Positions 55,770-64,000 of a stretch of DNA of 64,000 bases are shown here, piece by piece (positions within the stretch are counted from its first letter, which is position 1; every line of letters begins with the position of its first letter). The notes beneath the pieces are model-generated. The model was given only the letters and a program-made list of their open reading frames with translations, had not been told where the DNA came from and did not search any database. Location: assembly GCF_003797125.1 (NCBI RefSeq), contig NZ_RKKE01000004.1:124001-188000 (forward strand). Reading direction: 5' to 3'. The stretch comes from Shewanella frigidimarina. GTDB taxonomy: Bacteria > Pseudomonadota > Gammaproteobacteria > Enterobacterales > Shewanellaceae. A program made the translations under genes and the position numbers.

Positions 55770-55789
55770 AAACCGCCTTCTGGCGGTTT
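55770..55789 (+). terminator. Terminator after fbp
   Basis: AAACCGCC / GGCGGTTT with loop TTCT, then TTT and TCATT, 18 bases after the stop codon. Confidence 0.92.
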
Positions 55790-55851
55790 TTTCATTTATG
55801 TAGTGCAATTGAACTGATTGATAATCTGACTAAAGTGAACAAATACAGTGA

Positions 55852-55872
55852 ACCACAATGTTGCATTGTGGT
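55852..55872 (+). promoter_or_regulatory. Hairpin or operator upstream of the TPR protein gene
   Basis: ACCACAATG / CATTGTGGT is a perfect 9-bp inverted repeat around TTG, about 88 bases before the gene. No T-run follows it. It could be an operator or part of the 5' leader. Confidence 0.4.
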
Positions 55873-55959
55873 CAGGAAACGAGAGTAAAGAATCATTTCT
55901 TTACAATAACTTAAATACCCACTAAGTTATTTTAAGGAAATTAATAAAGGACTATAACG

Positions 55960-57171
55960 ATGCCGCCCGCCAGATCATCGAACAAAAATAAATACATTGC
56001 GGCTATTTTACTCTTATTGCTTATTAGCATGAGTGCTTATGCTTATCTGATGTCCACTAAAACCCCTACAATAGAAACTGGCACTATTTTAGTACTTCCA
56101 GTGCAACTCGCAACAGACAATACAGACTTACAATGGAATCGCTATGCCGCGATGGATATGCTTATCAATAAGCTCAATGTCGGTGTTAGTTACCCATTGC
56201 TGCAAACCGAAGATATTATAAATATCATCTCGCTTATCGCTAATGACCACTTGAGCCAAACTGTCGACATTCAGCAATTAATGGCTGTCTCTGGTGCGGG
56301 GTTGGTGATTAAATCCAGTATTACCGGCGCGAATAATCAATATCAATTAGCATATACATTACATCAGCAGCATCATACAAGAGTGGGGATAGTTAACGCT
56401 TCAAGCATCGAGCAAGTATTATTAGCAGCAACAACCAATATTACTCAGCGGATCAATCCACAACACAATTTACAAAATAATTTACAACAGAATCAACATC
56501 ATAAAAAGACAACAACTCAATACCATTCACGTCTTAGTGAACCGCTGTTGTTCAATGCAATGACACAGCTACAACTTGGCGACATTAAAGCTGCTGAGCA
56601 GCACTTATCCAAGCTCATACGCTCCACACCAGACAACTTAGTTGCCATACGTCTGCTAGCCAGCATCCAATTGCAGCAACATCAATATCAACAGCTTAAT
56701 ACAACATTGATAGCAGCAATCGATCTAGCTACGCATCAGCAAGATGAGCGAGAGCTAGCCAGACTAAGATTGTTATTAGCGCAAAGCTACACCGAAACCG
56801 ACAGAATAGAACAAGCATTAGGTGTACTTACCATTGCCAAAACCAATGCAGCTAAAGTGAAAGACTGGCTAACATTGGGCTATATTTCACAGCTTGCTGG
56901 CATGATAAACCAGCGCATAGGTCGTAATGATGAAGCCAGAGAGCAGTTTAAAAAAGCCATTGAATATCATCAAATGATGAACTATCCCATAGGACAAACA
57001 CAGGCGCTGAATGAATTGGCAGAACTTGAGGTGATTGAGTTCAACTACCCACAAGCTTATCGCTATATTAATCGCTCTTACGAGCAGGTCGCTCATCGCG
57101 GTTTAGATGATTTAGAAAAGACGACATTCAAGCTGATGACCAAGATAGAAAATAAAATGCAGCATAGATAG
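55960..57171 (+). CDS. Membrane-anchored TPR protein resembling the sensor half of CadC-type regulators
   Basis: 403 aa: a short basic N-terminus, one membrane helix (about 12-30), then a periplasmic region. Its first part (about 42-160, TILVLPVQLATDN ...) looks like the TolB-N-like module found after the membrane helix in CadC/ToxR-type regulators. A Gln/His/Asn-rich linker (about 165-190) is followed by TPR-like helices (about 195-385). The winged-helix DNA-binding domain that such regulators carry at the N-terminus is missing, and there is no room for it upstream. It may be a stand-alone periplasmic partner of another regulator. No named family. Confidence 0.65.
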   Translation: MPPARSSNKNKYIAAILLLLLISMSAYAYLMSTKTPTIETGTILVLPVQLATDNTDLQWNRYAAMDMLINKLNVGVSYPLLQTEDIINIISLIANDHLSQTVDIQQLMAVSGAGLVIKSSITGANNQYQLAYTLHQQHHTRVGIVNASSIEQVLLAATTNITQRINPQHNLQNNLQQNQHHKKTTTQYHSRLSEPLLFNAMTQLQLGDIKAAEQHLSKLIRSTPDNLVAIRLLASIQLQQHQYQQLNTTLIAAIDLATHQQDERELARLRLLLAQSYTETDRIEQALGVLTIAKTNAAKVKDWLTLGYISQLAGMINQRIGRNDEAREQFKKAIEYHQMMNYPIGQTQALNELAELEVIEFNYPQAYRYINRSYEQVAHRGLDDLEKTTFKLMTKIENKMQHR

Positions 57172-57222
57172 CATCTACTATTTTCGACACAACGACCCTG
57201 TAACAGATTCGTCAATTTAAAG

Positions 57223-57264
57223 CCTTAAGCATATGACCTTAAACATAAGGCCTTAAACCTTAGA
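57223..57264. repeat. 14-bp tandem repeat, 3 copies
   Basis: Units CCTTAAGCATATGA, CCTTAAACATAAGG and CCTTAAACCTTAGA lie head to tail just after the TPR gene and before the bidirectional terminator. Confidence 0.65.
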
Positions 57265-57269
57265 CATAA

Positions 57270-57296
57270 AAAATGGCCTGCATAGCAGGCCATTTT
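57270..57296. terminator. Bidirectional terminator between the TPR gene and the symporter gene
   Basis: AAAATGGCCTGC / GCAGGCCATTTT (12 bp), loop ATA, between convergent stop codons. Confidence 0.9.
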
Positions 57297-57317
57297 ATTC
57301 ATACTGCTAAACGAATC

Positions 57318-58577
57318 TTATACTTCCTCAGCTGCAGCTTTTGCAACCTCAAGCTGATGCGCTTGTTCAGTTTGATCCACAATGGTTAGTACCGCAGTAT
57401 CACCGACCACATTACATGAGGTTAATACCATATCAATAATACGGTCTAATGCTGCAACAATCACAAATGCCTCTGCTGGTAAGCCTAATTGGTAAATCAA
57501 TACCCCAATCATCACCATCCCACCACCAGGAACACCACCAGCACCCACCGACAGTAAAAATACGCTGAACAATAACGATGGAATTTGATCATTACTGATT
57601 GGCATACCAAAGGCATTCGCGACAAAGAAGATTGCAATGGTAATATAAATCGACACCCCGCCCATGTTCATGGTCGCGCCCAGTGGCACACCAAAACCAG
57701 CCACAGCTTGACTCACACCTAGCTTGTCAGTAAGGGTACGCATAGTTACCGGAATAGTGGCGTTTGAGCTAGCAGTAGACAATGAGAATAGAATTTGTTC
57801 TTGAGTTTTATCTCTGAAAGTTTTCGCTGAAATTGGAGTGAACAGGCTAACAGAATATGGGTATACGATAAAAATCCAAATCAATAATAAAGCCAAAATA
57901 AGCACTAAATATTCAACTACACTGACAAAAATTTCAGGCTCTAAGGTTGCGCCTAATTTAAACATTAAGGCGAATACACCGTATGGCGCTAAACTCATTA
58001 CCACTGAAATTAAACGCATCATGATTTTATTGGCGGTTTGAAACCCTTTAACTGCTCCCTCAACCGATTGCCCCATTGATTTAATGACACCGCCCATTAA
58101 TAGCGCCATAAAAATCACTTGCAACATATTGCCAGAGGTAAAGGCTGAAAACGGGTTGTTTGGTACAATACTCACAATTAACGACATTAAATCAGGCAGT
58201 TCTGTGGCGGTAATATCCAGCGAACCGTTGCTCGACATATCCACGCCTTTACCGGGCTCAAATATCATTGCGACGGTAAAAGCAGCTAAAATCGCTACCA
58301 TGGTATTAATAATATAAAACCCAAAGGTTTTACCACCTAAACGGCCAAAGCTTTTTAAATCTTGTAACTCACACACACCGCACACAATACTCACAAACAC
58401 CAGTGGAACCACTAGCATCATAATCATATTGACGAACATGGTGCCAACACCACTGGCTAGGCTAACTAACGTGCCACCAAAAAAAACATTATCTGCCAGT
58501 AAAAACTGCACAATACTACCAAGCAGAACCCCAAAAAACAGACCGATAAAGATCCGTGCTGAAAGTGATTTTGTCAT
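57318..58577 (-). CDS. Dicarboxylate/amino acid:cation symporter (DAACS, GltP type)
   Basis: 419 aa, about eight helices plus two re-entrant loops. Signatures are the serine-rich loop SLSTASSNATIPVTMRTLTDKLGV, the MNMGGVSIYITIAIFF motif and GGVPGGGMVMIG. It imports glutamate, aspartate or C4-dicarboxylates with Na+ or H+. AGGGAA precedes the ATG. Monocistronic. Substrate cannot be fixed by sequence reading. Confidence 0.94.
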   Translation of the reverse strand: MTKSLSARIFIGLFFGVLLGSIVQFLLADNVFFGGTLVSLASGVGTMFVNMIMMLVVPLVFVSIVCGVCELQDLKSFGRLGGKTFGFYIINTMVAILAAFTVAMIFEPGKGVDMSSNGSLDITATELPDLMSLIVSIVPNNPFSAFTSGNMLQVIFMALLMGGVIKSMGQSVEGAVKGFQTANKIMMRLISVVMSLAPYGVFALMFKLGATLEPEIFVSVVEYLVLILALLLIWIFIVYPYSVSLFTPISAKTFRDKTQEQILFSLSTASSNATIPVTMRTLTDKLGVSQAVAGFGVPLGATMNMGGVSIYITIAIFFVANAFGMPISNDQIPSLLFSVFLLSVGAGGVPGGGMVMIGVLIYQLGLPAEAFVIVAALDRIIDMVLTSCNVVGDTAVLTIVDQTEQAHQLEVAKAAAEEV

Positions 58578-59002
58578 CTATAAATTTCCCTTCGAAATGG
58601 CAACTTCTGTTGCTAATTATTGTTATACCAATCCTGGTGTTTATTCTTTTCGAGCGCTGAAATACTGAGACATAGCGCAATATATTTCAATCACCTTATG
58701 AACAAAAGTGATTACTTAATCGACGCTTAACAAGCGTGCAATATAAAAGTTAGATATAACAACAGATTATATACTTAGTTAATCATTAACGATGGTATAA
58801 CCAGTGACAGATTTACTACGAAAACAGCTAAAATTTGTGCGTATAGCATTAAAATCAAACCGACAACGAGAGTAACAATCAATTTGAAGGTTTTACTTGC
58901 TGATTAAGTGAGCTCGACTCTGTTTAATAAATGGGGTTAGCTGGCTCAATCAGCGTAGTGTTTTTTTTATTCTGCACAGTGGTTTTATTATGAAGAGTGG
59001 TT
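58578..59002. other. 425-bp region between symporter gene and Mks-like operon, no gene seen
   Basis: The left part should carry the symporter promoter (minus strand). Nothing else was recognised apart from the 18-bp repeat at its right end. No terminator with a clear stem was found for the four-gene operon that ends at 59003. Confidence 0.35.
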
Positions 59003-59018
59003 TTATTCTGAACAGTGG
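58977..59018. repeat. 18-bp tandem repeat overlapping the end of the Toprim gene
   Basis: CAGTGGTTTTATTATGAA and GAGTGGTTTTATTCTGAA lie head to tail, followed by CAGTGG. A looser copy precedes them. The second unit covers the stop codon and last residues of the Toprim-domain gene, so repeat slippage could change its C-terminus. Confidence 0.6.
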
Positions 59019-60007
59019 ATATTAAGCAACGTCAGTGACATGGATTTGGCTAACATATGTTGTTGTTTAATGCTCACGCAATGTTGTCCGAGCCATTGCA
59101 CTAACGCTAACCACTGCGAGCTGTATTTTATTGATTGAGAGGAAGATTGATAAGCAGATAGAGACTTTGATTGTTCGCCAGAATGTGCATCTCGATGTAA
59201 GTTATTAAGGTAAGCCCATTGCTTGTGTTGTTTATGAAAATCATCCGTCGAATTTGTCTGGGCTAACGCTAATAACTTATCAGGCGACTCTAGCGCAAGT
59301 TGCGGCACTATAATGCTGCTGCAAGACTCAAGGGTATTAGCAATCATTAATCCTGCAGGATCAAGATCAGTAAAGCCAATTACATTGATGTTGAGTGGTT
59401 GAAGTAAGTGTAAAAAACGCTTTCGGCCTGCTGGCGAATAGTCATGACTACCACGGTATAACACCATGCAGTTATTAATGATGGCCTGTAAATCTGGGGT
59501 AAATGAATTAGCAAAAAAGTGATCAAAACTGTCGAGATTTTCGACCACAATAAGGTTCGGTAAATTGAGTCGCTGACAAAGCGCAATCGCACTGTCGACC
59601 TTTAATCGCAGTGAACAATTATGTACAGATAATAAATCGGCAACTGAACCTGACGCTAAATCAGTCTCTAAGCTTTGAGATAAACTAGGCGCTAGCTTAA
59701 TTAATACATAGTCAGCTTCAGGGCTGATGTTAGCGTATTTTTCATTAGCGCTGAGTTGTGACATCTGTTGGCGGGGCACATCAAAATCAAGGGCCAGAAT
59801 ATCTAAGCCCGAATCAATTTGGGCCATGTTACGCAGTAAAACATAATCGTTTGCAGTCAAATACAAGTATTTGTCAGTTCCATCGGTCTCACCTATATGC
59901 CACAACTGATACAATTTTTTCCAATCGGCAGTTAACTTCACACGCGGCAAGCGCTGCTTTGCCGCGTGTTCCATTAGCTGTAACTGTCTTTTGCTTAGGC
60001 TAGCCAT
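59003..60007 (-). CDS. Toprim-domain protein, MksG/JetD-like (putative nuclease subunit)
   Basis: 334 aa. The N-terminal half has no recognised domain; the middle carries a Toprim fold with E156 in LIVVENLDSFDHF and D214/D216 in IGFTDLDPAGL, the acidic triad that binds magnesium in TopoVI/Spo11-like and JetD proteins. JetD/MksG subunits cut plasmid DNA in Wadjet systems. It is last in a four-gene operon; its start overlaps the preceding gene by 13 bp. The last residues overlap an 18-bp repeat. DNA cleavage is inferred from the Toprim residues and context. Confidence 0.75.
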   Translation of the reverse strand: MASLSKRQLQLMEHAAKQRLPRVKLTADWKKLYQLWHIGETDGTDKYLYLTANDYVLLRNMAQIDSGLDILALDFDVPRQQMSQLSANEKYANISPEADYVLIKLAPSLSQSLETDLASGSVADLLSVHNCSLRLKVDSAIALCQRLNLPNLIVVENLDSFDHFFANSFTPDLQAIINNCMVLYRGSHDYSPAGRKRFLHLLQPLNINVIGFTDLDPAGLMIANTLESCSSIIVPQLALESPDKLLALAQTNSTDDFHKQHKQWAYLNNLHRDAHSGEQSKSLSAYQSSSQSIKYSSQWLALVQWLGQHCVSIKQQHMLAKSMSLTLLNIHCSE

Positions 60008-61215
60008 AACTCAACATCGTTAATGATAAAGTTACCGCTATAAACCGGATCAGGTTTACCTATCGGTTCAAGCTCAAAGTAATTTTTATGCTCATCGGCT
60101 AAACCTTCATAACCGCCAATGACTTGATAAAGCCAGCTTTCTGCATCCCATGTTAATTGCTTCTCTTGCAAATAGCTTAATGCCGATTGACGTAAACCAG
60201 AATCAATCACTTCACAAAAATATTCATCCACGGCTATTTTAAGGGGATTTTCAGGGATATCGAAATCCTCACTGTCGCCCATTTCAAAGGTCACGTTGTG
60301 CTCACGCAGTACCGCAGGTAACGAGTCGCGACTAATGGCTTTAACTTGTGCCACTAACCCCATCAGCTCTAGTTCGTGATGAGGGTTTGACACATCAACA
60401 CTTGCAGGGGCTATCAGCGCTTCAGCACAATTAAATAATATCGGCACCGCTTTATGCACTACATGGTTTTCAGGTTGATAATCAGGATGCATGTTGGTGT
60501 GCAGTAACCAACCTTTTAGTAATCGGGTACGCCCTTGTATTTGCCTAAATCGCCCAAGTAACTCATATAATCTCGCCTGGACAATACTCAACTCTTGGGT
60601 ACATTGACTTAAGGTTTCTTGCAAGCTGGTCATCAATAAACGGCGCAATTCACGAATATCGCCAGCAATTTCACCTAACTCGCTAAATTGAAACATTTCT
60701 AAGCCGTTTAGCAGTTCTGACACCTGGCTTTGGGCTAATTCGTTTTCGCGAATTTTGGCACTTATAGTCCCAACATAACCAAATTCGTTGTTAATTCGGC
60801 TCCATAACACCCGAATTGAATAACGCAAACTGTCGGTAAAACTGTAAACATGCTCATTTAAATCGGCTAAATAGGCTTCTGCAGCACTAAAATCCACATC
60901 ACGGCGCGCCTCTTTATAATGGTCGGCTAAGGTTTTTATTGTCGCTAGCGCTGAGCCGACGTTGGCATCAATCTGTCGATTACGTTCGTCGCTTAATGCT
61001 TCTTCCAATAATGCCCGCACCGAACGCTTTAAGCGCAGTTCTTGATCCGGTTCTGGTCGCCATAAAATGCCACTTTTTTTCAGTTTTTCGATAACGCCAG
61101 CATCATGGGCTGTATCGTTAATCGACCCAGCCAAATATGCATCCATGACAACATCGGCATGGCGCCCAAGTTGTTTGAGCAGCTTTACCCCAGCTTGGTG
61201 TAAGTTACTGCTCAT
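59995..61215 (-). CDS. Kleisin-like condensin subunit, MksF/JetA-like
   Basis: 406 aa, mostly helical, no membrane segment. The layout (N-terminal winged-helix-like part, central helices, C-terminal acidic region ending in the NDVELWLA strand) fits MukF/MksF-type kleisins, which bridge the SMC heads. I rest the call mostly on position between a kite-like gene and a Toprim gene. Its start overlaps the kite gene's stop (ATGA) and its end overlaps the Toprim gene by 13 bp. Confidence 0.62.
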   Translation of the reverse strand: MSSNLHQAGVKLLKQLGRHADVVMDAYLAGSINDTAHDAGVIEKLKKSGILWRPEPDQELRLKRSVRALLEEALSDERNRQIDANVGSALATIKTLADHYKEARRDVDFSAAEAYLADLNEHVYSFTDSLRYSIRVLWSRINNEFGYVGTISAKIRENELAQSQVSELLNGLEMFQFSELGEIAGDIRELRRLLMTSLQETLSQCTQELSIVQARLYELLGRFRQIQGRTRLLKGWLLHTNMHPDYQPENHVVHKAVPILFNCAEALIAPASVDVSNPHHELELMGLVAQVKAISRDSLPAVLREHNVTFEMGDSEDFDIPENPLKIAVDEYFCEVIDSGLRQSALSYLQEKQLTWDAESWLYQVIGGYEGLADEHKNYFELEPIGKPDPVYSGNFIINDVELWLA

Positions 61216-61865
61216 ATCAAGTCCCTTTGGGTCGCGGTTTCTGCCTGAGCCTCAAGACTTAAGCCTTCGGTCTCATCAATAAAGCGAATCACTTCGTATA
61301 AATAATCTAACTTACCCGTGGCGATATAAATCTGTTTTTCACTATTGGGTTTGGTTAAATAACCCAGTTCCACTAAGCGCTTAAACACCAACTTAATTTG
61401 GCCGTCAACGTTAGTACTGCTTGAACCGAATAATCGGTAATGGCTCAACTTAGTGAGTTGCTCTCTAAAGGCTGGCGTGTCTTCAATACGCGCTTGTAAA
61501 TCGGTTAAGCGGATCAGCGCGCCTTCGCTCAGCGGAGCATCTTGACCACTGGCTTCTTGCACTAATACCAGCCATTCCACTAATGGAATAAGTCCTGAGC
61601 AAATATCTTTAAATTGCGATGAAATAACTTTGCGCTCAACCTCACCTAGCTGCAAATAACCGCAAAAAAAGACTTCACCCTCACCAGCACTCGCAATGGT
61701 GCGATTAATTTGGTTAAGGTAGGTTTCAACTCTGTCGCGAGTGCTGTTGTTTTTTAATGCCCGCCAACCATCTTCATTGGTCACTCGGCAAATAAACTCA
61801 CCACGCAACAATTGCTCTATTAATGCGCCAGTACCAACTAAGGTAGTTTCAGTCGATTCAGACAT
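61212..61865 (-). CDS. Kite-like condensin subunit, MksE/JetB-like
   Basis: 217 aa, soluble, with two winged-helix-like parts: about 10-60 (LIEQLLRGEFICRVTNEDGW) and about 165-205 (LVFKRLVELGYLTKPN, then QIYIATGKLDYLYEVIRFI). This pattern, a start that overlaps the SMC stop by one base (TAATG) and the SMC partner make it an MksE/MukE-type subunit. Kite proteins dimerise and bind the kleisin and DNA. Confidence 0.72.
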   Translation of the reverse strand: MSESTETTLVGTGALIEQLLRGEFICRVTNEDGWRALKNNSTRDRVETYLNQINRTIASAGEGEVFFCGYLQLGEVERKVISSQFKDICSGLIPLVEWLVLVQEASGQDAPLSEGALIRLTDLQARIEDTPAFREQLTKLSHYRLFGSSSTNVDGQIKLVFKRLVELGYLTKPNSEKQIYIATGKLDYLYEVIRFIDETEGLSLEAQAETATQRDLI

Positions 61866-64000
61866 TAGATGTGCTCCTTAGCAGTTTCAGCGCGAGTCAT
61901 TTCCGCCGTAGGCATTTCGGTTTTAGTGTTACGTTGCGATAAACGGGCCGCTAACGGGTTGGCTTTAGGTTTAACGACCTGCAGCTTTTTAGTTTGCTTA
62001 TTAATGATGTAACGGTTAGCAAATAGACTTAGCACTTCAGATTCAGGATTTGGGAAAGCCCCTAATACACTGATATTGTTGTTCTCACAGGCATCGAAGA
62101 TTTTCTTCACGTTAGTGTGATGTAGCGTACCTAACTCATCAATTGGCCAATGGATAGTGACATTGGCTTTGCCGCGCAATAAACGGGTGAAGGCCAATAA
62201 AAACTTACATAAAATAAGGTAAGCCATACCATGACTTGAAGACTCGTTTAACTGACGGTCGGTACGAATAATTAAGTCGCTGTTACCTTCTTTTAAACGC
62301 AATTCGATTTCTAACAGTTTCGCAATACCGCCGGTTAATGCTGCACGGCCAATAATGTCTAATGCACGGCGCATTGAGTTAGTGTAATGCTCGTCCGGTA
62401 GTTGGCTGAAACCATCTGCTTTCCACGCTTTAAAGGCTTTAACAAACACTTCAAGTTCAGGCCAAAACTCCAGTTCGCTGATGCGAGAGCGAATTCGCAC
62501 AGCCGACTCTGATACTCCTTCGAGGAATAATTCTTCACCCACTTCACGGGTAATACGCGCGCTTTGGCTGGCAATACGGCGGTCAATATCGGTTAACACG
62601 TCATAGAATGCGGTTAAGTCGATACCAAAAATACGCCCTTGTTCGCGGATCGCCATTAACGATTGCGGCACCATCACATTCAATAACTGCTCAAGCTGTG
62701 GGACTAACTTGCGATAGTCGAGTAGACGAATACCTTTGTCGTTAACAAAGCTAGACTCATCACGGGCCCGCTCCCAAAATTCGGCCAAACTTGAACCTGA
62801 TTTACTGGCAATGACCGAGTCAAAGTGTTCAACATATTGTTTAACAGAACCCATTAAGTAGTCACGCTTTAGCAATAAATCTTCGCCTTGGCGCAAACGC
62901 TCGCCAATGCTGCCCATCGCTTCATCGTTATTAGCTGGCAATTTGAGCTCAGCTAACTTGCGCATCACTGCACGCAGCTTAGTGAGGTTTTCAGACGCCT
63001 CTACTTGGGCGGCATCACAGGCTTTACGTTCGGTTTCTAAACTGTCTCTTCGGTGTTTTATTTCTGCCGTTTTCGCTTTTAGCAGTTGCTCCAATTCCAG
63101 CGTAGCGCGCTTAACATCAGTTAATTGCGTTTGCACTTTAGGCTTTCGAACAAGCCAGGTATGTTGATACCAATCATCAAAACGCAGCACTTCACTGCGG
63201 CGTTGTTCTGCATTACTGATGCAGGCTTCAAGATCGCGGATCTGTTTTTTAAGCGCCAAAATGGTGCCTTCATCAACACCACGTGATTTAAGCTCATTTT
63301 TGTACCAGGTTTCACCTGCTTTTTGCTCGATTTTTGCATTGGCACGGCGTTGTTCAATATTGGCTTTAATCTGGCCTAATTGATTATCAATGGCGCCGAC
63401 CACTTCTTGCCAATAGGCATTTTTTTCCATGCGCGCTTCAAGCGCCTGCTCTTTTTGCTCGCTTAACCAACCAAGATGCTGATTGCTAAGCAGCTTAAGT
63501 TCATTATCAAGTTGTACTAATCGCTTGCTCGAATCGGCTTTACGATCTGCCACAGCTTGATTGATTTTTTGTTGTTCGTTACGCTTCTCGTCAAACAGAC
63601 GGCGTAAATCTTCACGGCTATTTTTGTACGCTGTACGGGCAAATGTCAGTTCGCGGGTGATGCTATCGAGCGCCGTATTCATAGCAACCAGTTGATCTTC
63701 CGCTTCGGCATGCATTTCTTGCGCACTTTTTAGTGCTTCTTCTGCTTTGGCTAAACGAATACGTAAATCTTGCTCTGTAGCGGCATACTCCGGTACATCA
63801 ATGGCTTTAAGATCGAGGTTAACCCCAAATAATGCTTCACTGCTGTCTTTGGTTAGGCTTGGGTGTAGATCGCTGCGATGCAACAACTCTGGCGCGATAA
63901 CTTTACCAAAGGTGTGCTCCCAACCGTGGGCTTCTTTACGCAAAAACTCCAACAAGGTATGCGACTGTGGGAACAACATATGGTGCAGTTCTTCTTTGGC
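61865..64000 (-). CDS. SMC-like ATPase, MukB/MksB/JetC type, C-terminal part (5' end off window)
   Basis: About 711 residues are visible and the frame is open to the right edge, so the N-terminal head with Walker A lies outside. The visible part begins with coiled coil (about 70-350 of the visible chain, with many Glu/Lys/Gln heptads). It then has a helical region and the C-terminal head: signature-like NESSSHGMAYLILCKFLLAF, then Walker B/D-loop IHWPIDELGTLHH. The signature resembles MukB more than canonical LSGGE. An ATP-dependent DNA loop extruder is the expected role. First visible gene of the four-gene operon. Confidence 0.8.
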   Translation of the reverse strand, partial: AKEELHHMLFPQSHTLLEFLRKEAHGWEHTFGKVIAPELLHRSDLHPSLTKDSSEALFGVNLDLKAIDVPEYAATEQDLRIRLAKAEEALKSAQEMHAEAEDQLVAMNTALDSITRELTFARTAYKNSREDLRRLFDEKRNEQQKINQAVADRKADSSKRLVQLDNELKLLSNQHLGWLSEQKEQALEARMEKNAYWQEVVGAIDNQLGQIKANIEQRRANAKIEQKAGETWYKNELKSRGVDEGTILALKKQIRDLEACISNAEQRRSEVLRFDDWYQHTWLVRKPKVQTQLTDVKRATLELEQLLKAKTAEIKHRRDSLETERKACDAAQVEASENLTKLRAVMRKLAELKLPANNDEAMGSIGERLRQGEDLLLKRDYLMGSVKQYVEHFDSVIASKSGSSLAEFWERARDESSFVNDKGIRLLDYRKLVPQLEQLLNVMVPQSLMAIREQGRIFGIDLTAFYDVLTDIDRRIASQSARITREVGEELFLEGVSESAVRIRSRISELEFWPELEVFVKAFKAWKADGFSQLPDEHYTNSMRRALDIIGRAALTGGIAKLLEIELRLKEGNSDLIIRTDRQLNESSSHGMAYLILCKFLLAFTRLLRGKANVTIHWPIDELGTLHHTNVKKIFDACENNNISVLGAFPNPESEVLSLFANRYIINKQTKKLQVVKPKANPLAARLSQRNTKTEMPTAEMTRAETAKEHI

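Noticed and set aside
57223..57296. Possible CRISPR-like or small RNA locus from the repeats
   Set aside because: Units are 14 bp, contiguous without spacers and only three copies; it is a plain tandem repeat next to a terminator.

Overview
This window reads as a chromosomal segment of a marine gammaproteobacterium, most likely a psychrotolerant Shewanella of the S. frigidimarina type. Coding sequence is AT-rich and dense. It holds many long core genes (putA, pit, serA, ygfZ, a second fusA, arcA, lysC, fbp, rsmE, gshB, rsmC). The block napAB - LysR - second EF-G - GGDEF protein - fused carboxylase - LysR matches the order I recall from Shewanella oneidensis; this is memory, not a search. I found no rRNA, tRNA, CRISPR array, insertion sequence or prophage.

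Layout. 1-5.4 kb: a truncated NhaC-superfamily transporter behind a MetJ-box promoter (a predicted methionine transporter, MetT), a small cysteine protein, and the proline catabolic enzyme PutA. 5.4-9.9 kb: SH3 protein YgiM, phosphate transporter Pit with its PhoU-like partner, and divergent inorganic triphosphatase YgiF. 9.9-14.5 kb: a catalase preceded by a 16-codon leader ORF, a small membrane protein, a hotdog thioesterase, a LuxR-type regulator and a DUF2238 protein. 14.7-21.7 kb: SerA, YgfZ and an ABC ATPase / FtsX permease / AttH-like lipoprotein operon. 21.7-26.4 kb: periplasmic nitrate reductase subunits NapA and NapB without napD, napC or napGH, behind CRP-like and NarP-like sites, then a 50-aa small ORF and a LysR regulator. 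26.5-36.2 kb: second EF-G, SBP-GGDEF sensor, a 1517-aa fused biotin-dependent carboxylase and a LysR regulator.

36.5-47.2 kb is a plus-strand run: a secreted C15-peptidase-like protein whose expected catalytic Cys is Ser, SprT, EndA, RsmE, GshB, alkaline phosphatase, RsmC, a FapA-like protein, a DUF4144 protein and a site-2 protease. 47.3-50.1 kb is a lysine-riboswitch operon: a 19-codon leader ORF, lysC and an AstE/aspartoacylase-like M14 hydrolase. 50.4-58.6 kb: DUF3293 protein, ArcA, dipeptidyl peptidase IV, fructose-1,6-bisphosphatase, a membrane-anchored TPR protein and a dicarboxylate symporter.

59.0-64.0 kb is the most system-like locus: an overlapping four-gene minus-strand operon encoding the C-terminal part of a MukB/MksB-like SMC ATPase (cut by the right edge), a kite-like MksE protein, a kleisin-like MksF protein and a Toprim-domain protein. 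It looks like an SMC condensin plus nuclease cassette of the MksBEFG/Wadjet kind, in the order SMC-kite-kleisin-Toprim rather than the usual kleisin-kite-SMC-Toprim. Several intergenic regions also carry short tandem repeats (12-, 13-, 14- and 18-bp units).
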